A stretch of 36,261 nt of DNA. Source: an uncultured Verrucomicrobiota bacterium. Lineage in GTDB: Bacteria; Verrucomicrobiota; Verrucomicrobiia; Opitutales; Opitutaceae. Shown here in pieces: positions 1 through 9,886 of this stretch. The notes under the pieces were generated by a model. It saw only the letters and a list, made by a program, of their open reading frames with translations, had not been told where the DNA came from and did no database searches. The position numbers were made by a program, and so were the translations under genes. The stretch's first letter is position 1, and each line of letters begins with the position of its first letter. The stretch lies in NCBI GenBank assembly GCA_903876795.1, contig CAIRBK010000057.1:1-36261 (forward strand), given 5' to 3'.

Positions 1-117
1 AGCATGGGAAGTATGGGGATGGGGAGGGTGGATCGAAAGGATCGGCCTGGCGGGGTAGGCGCGGAGCATGGGAAGTATGGGGATGGGGAGGGTGGATCGA
101 AAGGAGCGGCCTGGCGG
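1..117. repeat. Two-copy direct repeat, 53-bp unit, 64-bp period
   Basis: Positions 1-53 and 65-117 are the same 53-bp G-rich unit with one difference (T at 42, G at the matching place in the second copy), separated by 11 bp. The first copy begins at the window edge, so more copies may lie upstream. It sits just ahead of a sugar-permease gene. A frame stays open through it, but the permease homology starts only at about 232, so I treat the repeat as non-coding. It could be a recent duplication of a gene junction; its function is unknown. Confidence 0.8.
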
Positions 118-231
118 TGGTGCGAACATCACGGAGAGTCAGGCAATATCGGCTGCCGGCGGGGCATCTTAAGCGGCTTGAGTGAAAAATTGCGCCGGCG
201 GGCCATTTCTGCGCCAGATGCGTGTCCCGCG

Positions 232-1071
232 ATGAAGATCACCCGTGTTCTCATGTTTGCCGTGTTGGCCGCCTACCTTTTGTGGGTGGTTTATCCGATG
301 GTGTGGGTGGCGTATTCGTCGTTGAAGGATGACGAGGCGATTTTCCGCGAGGCGTTCGCCTTGCCGGCGTGGGACGGGTTGCGGACGGAAAACTATGCGC
401 GGGCCTGGAAGGAGGCGCGTTTTGGCGAGTATATCTTCAACTCGGTGTGGATAACGGCGGTTTCCGTTTCGTTGATCGTCCTGCTCGGGGCGATGGCGGC
501 GTATGCGTTGGCGCGGTTTTATCATCCGCTGGGCCGCGGGGTATTCTGGCTGTTTCTGTCGGGCTTGATGATACCGGTGCAGCTCTCGATCGTGCCGTTG
601 TTCTTTGAGCTGAAGGCGCTTGGGTTGCTCAATTCGCGCCTGGGTTTGATCCTGGTCTACACGGCCAACGGGCTGCCGTTCGCGATTTTTATACTGGCGG
701 GCTTTTTCAAGTCGTTGCCGCGTTCACTTTACGAGGCGGCGGTGGTGGACGGGTGTTCGGAGGCGTCGGCGTTTTGGCGGGTGATGCTGCCGCTTGCCAG
801 GCCGGGGCTGGTCACGGTGGCGATTTTCCAGTTCATCGGGGTGTGGAAGGAGTATTTTTTTGCCTTCATGTTGACGAGCGGCGAGGCGGGGGAGGCGGTG
901 CGCACGTTGCCACTCGGGCTGGCAAACCTGTCCATCACGTCCCAATACCGGAGCGACTACGGCATGTTGTTCGCCGGGCTGGTGATCGTGACGGTGCCGA
1001 TCCTGGTCGTGTTTGTCGCGCTGCAAAAGCAACTGGTCAAGGGCGTCACGGCCGGCGCGCTGAAGGGTTAG
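232..1071 (+). CDS. Carbohydrate ABC transporter permease, MalG/UgpE type
   Basis: Inner-membrane permease of a sugar ABC importer (CUT1 type), 279 residues from the ATG at 232. That start gives the usual family N-terminus, a first membrane helix at about residues 5-25. The longer open frame upstream would add 76 residues of G-rich repeat translation and is rejected. The EAA loop that docks the ATPase is visible as EAAVVDGCSEASAFWRVMLP, and about six hydrophobic segments are present. The C-terminus (QKQLVKGVTAGALKG) is typical of MalG-like permeases. The ATPase follows 54 bp downstream; the partner permease and binding protein are presumably upstream of the window. The sugar cannot be inferred. 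Confidence 0.9.
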   Translation: MKITRVLMFAVLAAYLLWVVYPMVWVAYSSLKDDEAIFREAFALPAWDGLRTENYARAWKEARFGEYIFNSVWITAVSVSLIVLLGAMAAYALARFYHPLGRGVFWLFLSGLMIPVQLSIVPLFFELKALGLLNSRLGLILVYTANGLPFAIFILAGFFKSLPRSLYEAAVVDGCSEASAFWRVMLPLARPGLVTVAIFQFIGVWKEYFFAFMLTSGEAGEAVRTLPLGLANLSITSQYRSDYGMLFAGLVIVTVPILVVFVALQKQLVKGVTAGALKG

Positions 1072-1125
1072 CCGGTTTAAACGCCCAAGGAACACCATAG
1101 ACGCCTGCCTCACGATATTTCTCAC

Positions 1126-2265
<1,140 letters not shown>

Positions 2266-2729
2266 TGGCTGGCCCGCAATGAAATCCTGAGCCTCCGGGT
2301 GGAGCCGACGAACATGGCCGGGTTTCGCTCTCCCTGGAGAACCCAAGAAACTACGCGCAGGCCGTCGCGATGAACCGTTCGGATGGCAGTCCGGTGTCTG
2401 CGAAATCCAGCTTCATCCCGTTGGCATACCCTTACGCTGGGCGGACGGCTCCACGGTGAGAACCGTTTAGGTTAATCGATTCCAGAAACCGCAGTTGGAT
2501 CGGGTCGTCCTCAGCAACCTGTTGGTCGCCTGCCGATCATGTGACCACCCGTTGCCTCAACAGTTTGCGCGATCCTTTCCCTCTCAAATGCGGGTTCCAG
2601 GTTGAATTGAGGCGCATGGCGAGGGCCGCGCCACGGCTAAGCCTCAACAAGCGGCTTGGCGTGGTGGGCAACGCTGGAACGGTGAGTTTCAACGTGAAGA
2701 GCGGCCGCGATTTCACGTCTTACATTTTA

Positions 2730-2758
2730 TTAAATGCTTTATTCCAATATCTTATAAT
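2730..2758 (+). promoter_or_regulatory. Candidate sigma-70 promoter for the TonB-receptor operon
   Basis: A perfect TATAAT (2753-2758) lies 17 bp after TTAAAT (2730-2735), inside the AT-rich island. The -35 box is poor, so an activator may be needed. It would give a leader of about 470 nt before the receptor start. In an AT-rich patch such boxes can arise by chance. Confidence 0.3.
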
Positions 2759-2796
2759 TAAAAAATAGAAACTATTTGACGACGGAATCAGGTTAT

Positions 2797-2822
2797 ATAA
2801 CTATTCTTATCAAGATAGTTAT
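2797..2822. promoter_or_regulatory. Inverted repeat ATAACTAT-N10-ATAGTTAT, candidate operator
   Basis: Perfect 8-bp arms at 2797-2804 and 2815-2822 with a 10-nt spacer; a further AACTAT half-site lies at 2770-2775. The spacing resembles sites of LysR-type or other dimeric regulators. A related 24-nt sequence, minus strand 25410-25387, lies upstream of the convergent operon. No regulator gene is in the window. Confidence 0.35.
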
Positions 2823-2908
2823 TTTATCAGGCTACTGAAAGATAACGCAGGGTAAGATTAAGCGAATGTGGGGCGCACGACGCCAAATCGCTTTGTTTTC
2901 CTCCGCAG

Positions 2909-3007
2909 GGTTCCAAGCCACCACCACCGTGGCTTGGTCTAACCATCCCGCTTCAGGCGCTGCGTTCAGCATGTTTCTCGCTTGGGAAACGCACAGAAAG
3001 CAGCGCC
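2909..3007 (+). promoter_or_regulatory. Structured 5' leader of the TonB-receptor operon
   Basis: The first stem is CCAAGCCAC (2913-2921) with GTGGCTTGG (2929-2937), extended by GGTT (2909-2912) and AACC (2941-2944). A second long-range stem pairs GGCGCTGC (2956-2963) with GCAGCGCC (3000-3007) and encloses a smaller GTTTC/GAAAC hairpin. It matches no riboswitch consensus I know; I looked for the SAM-I core and did not see it. It may be a regulatory leader or incidental GC-rich folding. Confidence 0.35.
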
Positions 3008-3235
3008 GTTCCATTATCCGCTTTGCCACCGAATTCTCGGAGCGAGCTTCAACTCTCTCGTTTCCTCAAAAGGTATCAGGCTTGGCTGAAGATCGTGGGC
3101 CAGTCCGGCCTGCCTGGGCGTTTTCGCGGCGCGCTTGGCGTCATGCCAAGTGATTCGGCAGCGCTCATACGCGGCCTTGCCGGCCACACCATCGAAGGAA
3201 TCGGGAGGACCCATCCAACTCCACACACGTCCCAA

Positions 3236-5566
3236 ATGTCTCAAAAAAGTCATGTCTTCGAAAATGCCGGTTCTGCTGCGTTAGCCACGCGGGAGGCCGG
3301 ACGGTCGCGGTTCATCTCGCCTTCTTCCCGCTTCGTGCGCACGCGCTCACTCGGAATGCTGTTGTCGCTGCTGTCGCTGCCCGCTTTCGCTCAGCCCACT
3401 CCGCCAGGCTCGCCCAAAACCTCGGGTGACGTGGTGGTTCTCGACAGGGTGGAGATCGCCGAAAAGAGCGACGACCAGACTCCGCTCAATGCGGTCGGCG
3501 CGCTCGACGCGCTGGTCAAAACTCCCGGTGCGGTGAGTGTCGTGGATTCCTCGCTGGTCAGTCGCGGCCGCGTGGGCACGTCCGCCGATATTCTCGCCTT
3601 CCAGCCGGGTGTATTTGCCGCGCCGCCCGCCGGCAACGGCGACGGCATCAAGATTTCCGCGCGCGGCTCGGGCATCGCCCGCAGCGCGGGCAATTTTTTC
3701 CGCAACGGCATTCTGTTCACCTTCGATGGCCTTCCCGTGACCGGGCCTGGAGGCACGCCTTACGAGTTGTTTGAAACTTACGGCGTGAACTACACCGAAG
3801 TGCTGCTGGGCGGCAATGCGTTCGATTACGGCGCGCTCCAGTTGGGCGGTGCCATCAACTATGTCACCAAGACTGGTTACGACGCACCCCGGTTTGAGGC
3901 CCGCGCCGATGTGGGGAGCTTCGGTTACCGCAAATACCAAGTCTCCTCCGGTCAGGTGATCGACAAGGCCGACGCATTTATCAGCGTCACCTCTTCGCAG
4001 GCGGATGGTTACCAGGAGAACGCGAAAAGCAGCTCCGAGGGCTTTGCCGGCAACTTCGGCTATCGGTTCAGCCCCAACCTCAGCACGCGCGTCTTCCTGC
4101 GCTACCGCCAGACGGAGAACGAAAACCCCGGCAACATCACGCTCAACCAGCTTCGCGGCGACTCCAGCAAGGCCAATCCTGACAACGTGGTCGGCCGCGT
4201 GAACCGTATCCAGCCGGGCTCGACCTGGATCGGCAACCGCACCGACATCGTGATCACGCCCGATTCCAAGCTGGAACTCGGTTTCGTCCATCACAACGCG
4301 CCCATCGACATCCAGCCCAACCCGTCGCCCGGCACCGCATCCAACGCGAACGCCGACCGCGAGCGCAGCATCTGGAACTTCCGCGACGTCACGGCCTCCG
4401 CCAAATACACGCGTCAAGACACGCTGTCGGGCCATGAGAGTGACACCACGGTCGCGCTGGTTGTGAGCGAGGAATACGACGCAGACGTCAACACTTACGC
4501 CCAGAATCCCAACGTCACGACCGGCGCACGCAAATACGGCAATCTGCTGAAAACCGCCAATTACAATGGCTCCAACGACAGTTCGGTGCGCCTCAGCAAC
4601 CAGTTCGGCCTGACCGACAAGCTGTGGGTCAACACCGGCGCGTCCGGGGTCTATATCCGGCGTGCGAGCGAGGTGACCTACTTTAATCCCGCGCTCACTC
4701 CCGCCACGCCGCCTCCCGGATCGGGCGGCGCCAGCCTCGACCGCGACAACCTCTATTTTGCCCCCCGCTTCGGCGTGCGGTATGACGTCAATCCCGCCGC
4801 CAGTCTGTTCGCCAACGTCACGCGCTCGATCGAGGGACCGAACTCGTGGCAGCTCAACCGCGGCTCGGCCGGCAACGTCAACTTCCACGACGACATCCGC
4901 GATCAAAAGGCCATTGCTTACGAGATAGGCGGTCGTGCTCGTGCCGGGGCGTTCACCGGCAGCGTCGGCGTTTATTACAGCGCCGTGAAGGACGAGCTGC
5001 TGTCCGTGCCGATCAATCCGCTCAATCCCGCCCTCGGCAATTACACGTTCAACGGTCCCGACACTTACAAGCAGGGCGTCGAGATCGGCCTGCAGACGCT
5101 GCTCTGGAGCGGGCGCGGTTTCTTTGAGCAGCCGCTTAACGGGCCGGCGACCAAGGTGACTTTCACCCAGACGCTCACGGCGAACGATTTCGGCTATCGC
5201 CGTTCTTCCGTGTTCGGCACTGCGGACGAGCTGCCCGGCGTGCCGCGCCAGAGTTACCAGGCCCGTCTGGCGTTTGAACATGCCGCCGGCTTTTACGCCA
5301 ACGCCTCCTTGTTCTACGCGTCTTCCTATTACGCGGACTTTGCCAACAGCCTGGAGACCCCGTCCTACGCCCTGCTGGACCTCGGCGTGGGTTATGAGCA
5401 TCCCAGGACCGGCTGGAAGGTGTTCCTCGACGCCAGAAACGTCACCGACCGCCAGTATGCCTCCAGCGCCGGCCCGGCGTTTAACGCGGCCGGATCGGCC
5501 AACAGCGCCCAATTCCAGGCCGGCGACGGCTTCGGTCTCTATGGGGGCGTGACGGTTCGCTTCTGA
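3236..5566 (+). CDS. TonB-dependent outer-membrane receptor
   Basis: Outer-membrane active-transport barrel with an N-terminal plug, 776 residues from the ATG at 3236. That start gives a plausible signal peptide: basic RFVRTRS, hydrophobic MLLSLLSLP, cleavage after AFA. The plug spans roughly residues 55-190 (GRVGTSADILAFQPGVFA, then GGAINYVTKTG), followed by the barrel. It ends in an aromatic beta-signal (GGVTVRF). The frame extends 71 codons further upstream, but that part has no signal peptide logic. No clear Shine-Dalgarno is seen. Its place at the head of an operon with a MetQ-MetI fusion and sulfur oxygenases suggests an organosulfur ligand (inference). The motor would be ExbB-ExbD-TonB at 30.9-32.6 kb. 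Confidence 0.92.
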   Translation: MSQKSHVFENAGSAALATREAGRSRFISPSSRFVRTRSLGMLLSLLSLPAFAQPTPPGSPKTSGDVVVLDRVEIAEKSDDQTPLNAVGALDALVKTPGAVSVVDSSLVSRGRVGTSADILAFQPGVFAAPPAGNGDGIKISARGSGIARSAGNFFRNGILFTFDGLPVTGPGGTPYELFETYGVNYTEVLLGGNAFDYGALQLGGAINYVTKTGYDAPRFEARADVGSFGYRKYQVSSGQVIDKADAFISVTSSQADGYQENAKSSSEGFAGNFGYRFSPNLSTRVFLRYRQTENENPGNITLNQLRGDSSKANPDNVVGRVNRIQPGSTWIGNRTDIVITPDSKLELGFVHHNAPIDIQPNPSPGTASNANADRERSIWNFRDVTASAKYTRQDTLSGHESDTTVALVVSEEYDADVNTYAQNPNVTTGARKYGNLLKTANYNGSNDSSVRLSNQFGLTDKLWVNTGASGVYIRRASEVTYFNPALTPATPPPGSGGASLDRDNLYFAPRFGVRYDVNPAASLFANVTRSIEGPNSWQLNRGSAGNVNFHDDIRDQKAIAYEIGGRARAGAFTGSVGVYYSAVKDELLSVPINPLNPALGNYTFNGPDTYKQGVEIGLQTLLWSGRGFFEQPLNGPATKVTFTQTLTANDFGYRRSSVFGTADELPGVPRQSYQARLAFEHAAGFYANASLFYASSYYADFANSLETPSYALLDLGVGYEHPRTGWKVFLDARNVTDRQYASSAGPAFNAAGSANSAQFQAGDGFGLYGGVTVRF

Positions 5567-5583
5567 TTGCCCCGCGCATTCCC

Positions 5584-5609
5584 GACGCCGGCGTGTGCAC
5601 GCCGGCGTC
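5584..5609. promoter_or_regulatory. Perfect 12-bp stem hairpin between receptor and metQI
   Basis: Arms 5584-5595 (GACGCCGGCGTG) and 5598-5609 are perfectly complementary around a TG centre. It lies 18 bp after the receptor stop and 20 bp before the next start. There is only a weak T-run after it. It may attenuate transcription, stabilise the receptor mRNA, or be a repetitive palindrome. Confidence 0.55.
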
Positions 5610-5628
5610 TCTCCCTTTGGTTGCCGCC

Positions 5629-7218
5629 ATGCCCTCCTTGTTTCCCAGTCCGATCAATTTTGTGCTTCGTTGGTTCGCGCTTGCCGCCGCCGTCTCGACC
5701 TGCGCCGTGGCCGGGTCATCCACTCCGCCCGGCGACGACCGTGTGATCTCGCTCATCATGAGCGACGCCGGGTTCAACGCCGAAGTCGTTCCGATGCTCA
5801 AGGCCGAGGTCGCGCGCCAGGGCTTCGAGCTGAAGTGGGTCGTCGTGAACGACATCATCCAGCCCAACAAGCTCGTCAACGACGCCCAGGCCGACAGCAA
5901 TTCGTTCCAGCACGAACCTTATTTTGACCAGTTTGTGGCCGACCACGGGTTAAAAAACATCGTGCGCGGCTTCTACACGATTTTCACGCCGTCCGGGCTG
6001 TATTCGCGCAAATACAAATCGCTCAAGGACGTCCCCGACGGCGCCACGTTTGGCATCCCGGTCGATCCGTCCAACAACGGCCGCGCGCTCTTCATGCTGC
6101 AGGACCACGGGCTGCTTAAGATGCGCCCGGGCGTTTCGGTGACCCACGCCGGCGTGCGCGACATCGCCGCCAATCCGCGCGGCTTCAAGTTCCGCGAGGT
6201 CGATCAGATGATGCTGACCCGCACGCTGGACAACGTCGATGTCGGCTTCCTGTTCGCCGGCAACGCGGTGCTCGCCGGCATCGATCCCCGCACCGAGTCG
6301 CTGGCGCTCGAAGACGTCGCGACCAATCCCTACAAGGGCGTGGTCGCCGTGCACCGCTCCGTGCTGGGCACGCCCAAACTGGAGGCGCTGCGCCGCGCCT
6401 ACCACAGCGAACCGGTCCGCGCGTATTTCCAAAAACGCTACGGCGATGCCATCGTCTTCCTCGACTATCTGAATGCGCCCGCTGCGGCCGCGGTTCCGGC
6501 GGAGGCGGCCCGTGAACCGGCCCCGGTGGCCGCGCCCGACAACAAACCATCGTTGTGGGCGCAGCTCGCCGTTCTGCGCCCCGAGATCGTCAAGGCCTCG
6601 CTCGAGACGCTGTTCATGCTGGTGGTGACCATCCCGCTGGCCGTTCTCTTGGGCACGCCGCTGGGCACGCTCCTCTACCTGACCCGGCCCGGGTCTTTCA
6701 TGCACGCGCCTCGTTTCTACCTCGTGCTTAACGGCGCGGTGAACCTTGTCCGCTCGTTTCCGTTTCTGATCCTGCTCATCGCGATGATACCGGTGACAAA
6801 GCTCATCGTCGGTTCCGCGCTGGGCACGCTCGGGGCCATCGTGCCGATGGTGGTCAACTCCATCCCCTATTTCGCGCGCTTCGTTGAACAAAATCTCCTT
6901 GAGGTGAACCGCGGGGTGATCGAGGCCGCCGAGTCGATGGGGGCCGGCCGCCTGCAGATCATCTGGAAGGTGCTCTACTCCGAGGCGCGTTCGGGGCTTG
7001 CGGGCGCCATCACGATTCTGAGCGTGAGCTTTTTGTCCTACTCCACGGTCGCCGGTTTGGTCGGCGGCGGCGGGATCGGCGATTTTGCCATTCGTTACGG
7101 CTACTATCGTTACCAGACCGAGGTGATGTTGTTCACCATCTTCCTGATCGTGGTCTTTGTGCAGGCGCTCCAATTCGGCGGCAACCTGGTGGTGCGGAAA
7201 CTCGACAAGCGGATCTGA
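5629..7218 (+). CDS. MetQ-MetI fusion: ABC binding protein joined to permease
   Basis: 529 residues combining two proteins that are normally separate. After a hydrophobic N-terminal segment, residues about 38-275 are an NlpA/MetQ-type binding domain: FQHEPYFDQF matches the FQH-PYL ligand region of MetQ, followed by VPDGATFGIPVDPSNNGRAL. An Ala/Pro-rich linker (about 283-308) leads to a MetI permease with about five membrane helices and the coupling loop AAESMGAGRLQIIWKVLYSEA. The ATG at 5629 gives the cleaner signal segment; an in-frame start 36 bp upstream is possible. A lipobox is doubtful (VSTC). The family imports methionine and related sulfur compounds. The likely ATPase is the minus-strand MetN at 17.7 kb, not an adjacent gene. 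Confidence 0.9.
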   Translation: MPSLFPSPINFVLRWFALAAAVSTCAVAGSSTPPGDDRVISLIMSDAGFNAEVVPMLKAEVARQGFELKWVVVNDIIQPNKLVNDAQADSNSFQHEPYFDQFVADHGLKNIVRGFYTIFTPSGLYSRKYKSLKDVPDGATFGIPVDPSNNGRALFMLQDHGLLKMRPGVSVTHAGVRDIAANPRGFKFREVDQMMLTRTLDNVDVGFLFAGNAVLAGIDPRTESLALEDVATNPYKGVVAVHRSVLGTPKLEALRRAYHSEPVRAYFQKRYGDAIVFLDYLNAPAAAAVPAEAAREPAPVAAPDNKPSLWAQLAVLRPEIVKASLETLFMLVVTIPLAVLLGTPLGTLLYLTRPGSFMHAPRFYLVLNGAVNLVRSFPFLILLIAMIPVTKLIVGSALGTLGAIVPMVVNSIPYFARFVEQNLLEVNRGVIEAAESMGAGRLQIIWKVLYSEARSGLAGAITILSVSFLSYSTVAGLVGGGGIGDFAIRYGYYRYQTEVMLFTIFLIVVFVQALQFGGNLVVRKLDKRI

Positions 7219-7222
7219 CGCC

Positions 7223-8929
7223 ATGAGGAACGCGATTCATCAAACCGGCCTCGGCTGGGTGGCTGCCGGAGTGCTCGCGGTGCTGGCCGGCGGCTGCAAG
7301 CCCGCTCCTCACCCCGTCGAGCCGCCTGTGTCCGCCGCGAGCGCGGCGATCAGTTACCCGGCGGAAGACTACCGGGAGCAGTCGCGCGGACGCCCGGGCG
7401 GCACGCTCAAGGTCTCGGTGGCGGCCGACACGGGCACGCTCGATCTCCACGCCATCTCCCACACCAACGCGCAATGGCTTGGCCGGCTCATCTACGACAA
7501 CCTGGTCTATCTCGACGCCAAGGGTGAGCCGTCGCCCTGGCTGGCCAAGTCCTGGACGATTTCGCCCGACGGCAAAACCTACACCTTCCACCTGCGCGAC
7601 GACGTCACGTTCAGCGACGGCTCCAGGTTCAACGCCGAGGCCGTGCGGCTCAACCTTGAGCACATGCGTGATCCGGCCACCAAGTCGCCGCTGGCGGCCG
7701 CCTACATCGAGCCGTATGCGGACGGCCGCGTGATCGACGAATTCACCTTCGAGGCGCGCCTGCGCGAGCCTTACACGCCGTTCCTGGATGTGCTGGCGCA
7801 ATCCTGGCTGGCGATGATCTCGCCGAAGCAAATCCGGGAAAATCCCCGGCTGATCGGAGAAGCCCCGGCCGGATCGGGGCCGTTTGTGGTCGAGCGCTAC
7901 ACGCGCCAGCAGGGCATCCGCCTGGTCCGGCGGGACGATTACCACTGGTCGCCGCCGGTCATCGGCCACGAGGGGCCGGCCTACCTCGACCGCATCGAGC
8001 TGGAGTTCGTGCCCGAGGCGCTCATCCGCTACACCTCGCTGGCATCGGGCCAGTACGATTTCACCATCGACGCCCCCGCGCAGAACGCGGCGGCCATCCG
8101 CGCCGATGCTTCGCTCGTGATTCAGAGCCGCGTGCGCAAAGGCATCCCGACCCGGGCCATTACTTTCAACGTGACCCGGGAGCCGTTCACCGACGTGCGG
8201 GTGCGCAAGGCCTTCGCTCTGGCGGTGGACCGCGAGGGCATCGCCCAGATCATGGGCTTCGGCGAGTTCAAGCCGAAGACCGACTACCTTGCGGCGACCA
8301 CGCGCTACTACGATCCGTCGTTTCAGGATGCCTTGAAATACGACGTGCCCGCGGCCGACCGGCTCCTCGACGAGGCGGGCTGGACCGCCCGCGACGGCGC
8401 CGGCTATCGCGTGAAGGACGGCCGCCGCCTCTCGGCCGAAATCCTTGCGGCCGAATCGGCCACCCCCGGCGCTCTGACGGTCGCGATGCAGTCCGACGTT
8501 AAAAAGATCGGCTTCGATCTGGTCATCGTTCAGCTCCCCGCGGCGCAACTGACGGACCGTCGCAACGCCGGCGCTTATCAGGCGCTCAGCGGAGGCGTGT
8601 GGCACACGAACACGCCGGACGCCCTGTATATCCTGCATCACAGCCGGGCGATCACCACGCCGAAGCTCATCGGCCAAAACACTTCGCGACTGCAGGACGC
8701 CGATCTGGATGACATGCTCGCGCAGGCCCGGCAGACGGTCGATCCGGCGGTGTTGAGCGATCTCTACAGCCGTGCCCAGCGCAGGCTTACCGAGCTGGTC
8801 CCGTCGGTGCCGGTCTATGAAAACCTGCCGATCATCGCCTACCGCCGAGATGTCAGAGGCGTGGTTTTCGACACCTCTCACAACACCCCCGTGTTCACGA
8901 CGGTGTGGTTGGACAGGGAAAACCCATGA
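7223..8929 (+). CDS. Peptide/nickel-type ABC substrate-binding lipoprotein (SBP_bac_5)
   Basis: Periplasmic binding protein, 568 residues from the ATG at 7223, four bases after the metQI stop. The N-terminus is a lipoprotein signal ending LAVLAGGC, with the cysteine near residue 25. The body has family-5 features: GGTLKVSVAADTGTLD, LAKSWTISPDGKTYTFHLRDDVTFSDG and FNVTREPFTDVRVRKAFALAVD. Family members bind peptides, nickel, glutathione, opines or other solutes, so the ligand is open; the sulfur genes around it suggest a sulfur compound. The stop overlaps the next start (ATGA), implying translational coupling with the permease. Confidence 0.93.
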   Translation: MRNAIHQTGLGWVAAGVLAVLAGGCKPAPHPVEPPVSAASAAISYPAEDYREQSRGRPGGTLKVSVAADTGTLDLHAISHTNAQWLGRLIYDNLVYLDAKGEPSPWLAKSWTISPDGKTYTFHLRDDVTFSDGSRFNAEAVRLNLEHMRDPATKSPLAAAYIEPYADGRVIDEFTFEARLREPYTPFLDVLAQSWLAMISPKQIRENPRLIGEAPAGSGPFVVERYTRQQGIRLVRRDDYHWSPPVIGHEGPAYLDRIELEFVPEALIRYTSLASGQYDFTIDAPAQNAAAIRADASLVIQSRVRKGIPTRAITFNVTREPFTDVRVRKAFALAVDREGIAQIMGFGEFKPKTDYLAATTRYYDPSFQDALKYDVPAADRLLDEAGWTARDGAGYRVKDGRRLSAEILAAESATPGALTVAMQSDVKKIGFDLVIVQLPAAQLTDRRNAGAYQALSGGVWHTNTPDALYILHHSRAITTPKLIGQNTSRLQDADLDDMLAQARQTVDPAVLSDLYSRAQRRLTELVPSVPVYENLPIIAYRRDVRGVVFDTSHNTPVFTTVWLDRENP

Positions 8930-9858
8930 GACTGGGGAAGCGCATCTTCCTGCGCCTGCTGGCCGGGGTCGGCGTGCTCTGGGGTGCGGCGACCCTCACC
9001 TTTGTGGCGGTCAACGTGACGGGCGGCGACACCGCGCTGGCCATACTCGGCGGCCCCGACGCCCTGCCGACTCCCGAGGTCGTGGCGCGCGTGCGCGCCG
9101 AATACGGCCTGGACCGGCCGCTCATCGAGCAATACGGCCGCTATCTGGCGAGGCTCGCGCGCGGAGATCTCGGTGAATCCTACCGGCTGCGCATCCCCGT
9201 GACGCGGGCCATCGGCCAGCAACTGCGTGCGACCGTCGAACTCGCGCTCTGCGCCACCCTGCTGGCGGTAACGGCGTCGATCTTCTGGGCGATGCTCACG
9301 GCCAAACGGGCGCGCTGGGTGCGGTCCTTTTCCTCCGGTTCCGAGCTGGTCGTTTCCTCCATGCCGTCCTTTGTGATCGGCATACTCCTGCTGCTGGTAT
9401 TCTCGTTCCGGCTGCACGTGTTTCCCGCCTCGGGCTCGCATGGCTGGAAGTCGCTGGTGATGCCCGCCCTCACGCTGGCGCTGCCCATGATCGCGGTGCT
9501 CAGCCAGGTGCTGCGGCAGCAATTGGAGGAAATCCTGGAGCAGCCCTTCATCGTCACGGCCCGCGCCCGCGGCCTGGGCGACGCCGCGGTGCGGCTGCGT
9601 CACGCGCTGCGGCACGCGTTGATTCCTTTGGTCACGCTTTCGGGCTACATCACGGCGGGCCTGCTGGGCGGGGCGGTCATCGTCGAGTCGCTTTTCGCCC
9701 GCCAGGGCGTGGGTCGCCTCATGGTCGAGGCGACCACCAACAAGGACGTGCCCGTGGTGCTCGGCATCACGCTCATGGCCGCGCTCGTCTACGTCGTCGT
9801 CAACCTGATCGTCGATCTCCTCTACACCGTCATCGATCCGCGCGTGCGCATTGGCTGA
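8926..9858 (+). CDS. DppB-type ABC transporter permease
   Basis: Inner-membrane permease, 310 residues, starting at an ATG that overlaps the binding-protein stop. The N-terminal LGKRIFLRLLAGVGVLWGAATLTFVAVN is typical of DppB/OppB, as are the GLDRPLIEQYGRYL segment and the coupling loop [26 protein letters not shown]. About six membrane segments are visible. The usual gene order would continue with DppC, DppD and DppF. Here those partners are on the opposite strand at 22.5-25.1 kb, and the next gene on this strand is an oxidoreductase. Confidence 0.93.
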   Translation: MRLGKRIFLRLLAGVGVLWGAATLTFVAVNVTGGDTALAILGGPDALPTPEVVARVRAEYGLDRPLIEQYGRYLARLARGDLGESYRLRIPVTRAIGQQLRATVELALCATLLAVTASIFWAMLTAKRARWVRSFSSGSELVVSSMPSFVIGILLLLVFSFRLHVFPASGSHGWKSLVMPALTLALPMIAVLSQVLRQQLEEILEQPFIVTARARGLGDAAVRLRHALRHALIPLVTLSGYITAGLLGGAVIVESLFARQGVGRLMVEATTNKDVPVVLGITLMAALVYVVVNLIVDLLYTVIDPRVRIG

Positions 9859-9886
9859 TGCCGGCCGCCCTTTGCTTTTTCAAAAC

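Larger units (their letters stand above)
2266..3235. other. Long intergenic region with AT-rich promoter zone and folded leader
   Basis: About 970 bp with no gene I can support. Short frames exist on both strands but none resembles a known protein. 2266-2700 is GC-rich and might be decayed coding sequence. 2700-2870 is strikingly AT-rich for this genome and holds a TATAAT box (2753-2758) and an inverted repeat at 2797-2822. 2905-3010 contains several perfect stems. The region presumably carries the promoter and 5' leader of the TonB-receptor operon. Confidence 0.6.

Noticed and set aside
4-231. Extension of the first permease to an ATG at position 4
   Set aside because: The extra 76 residues are only the translated G-rich direct repeat; the known family N-terminus begins at the ATG at 232.
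2840-3230. SAM or other known riboswitch before the receptor operon
   Set aside because: I looked for the SAM-I conserved core and for a cobalamin-box-like sequence and found neither; only an unclassified fold remains, reported as such.
3014-3253. Minus-strand frame of 79 codons that looked vaguely like an integrase fragment (SFDGVAGKAAYERCR)
   Set aside because: The resemblance is short, no catalytic DDE motif or inverted repeats are present, and it overlaps the receptor start region.
3347-5512. A 721-codon open frame on the minus strand opposite the TonB receptor
   Set aside because: Its translation resembles no protein family and mirrors the receptor gene; high GC at third positions creates long antisense frames. 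The same applies to long frames opposite the ATPase (724-2346, minus), opposite the DszA-like gene (21008-22507, plus) and many others.
5566-5615. Classical rho-independent terminator after the TonB receptor
   Set aside because: The stem is perfect but lacks a proper U-run and the next gene appears to need the same promoter; listed as a hairpin of unknown role.
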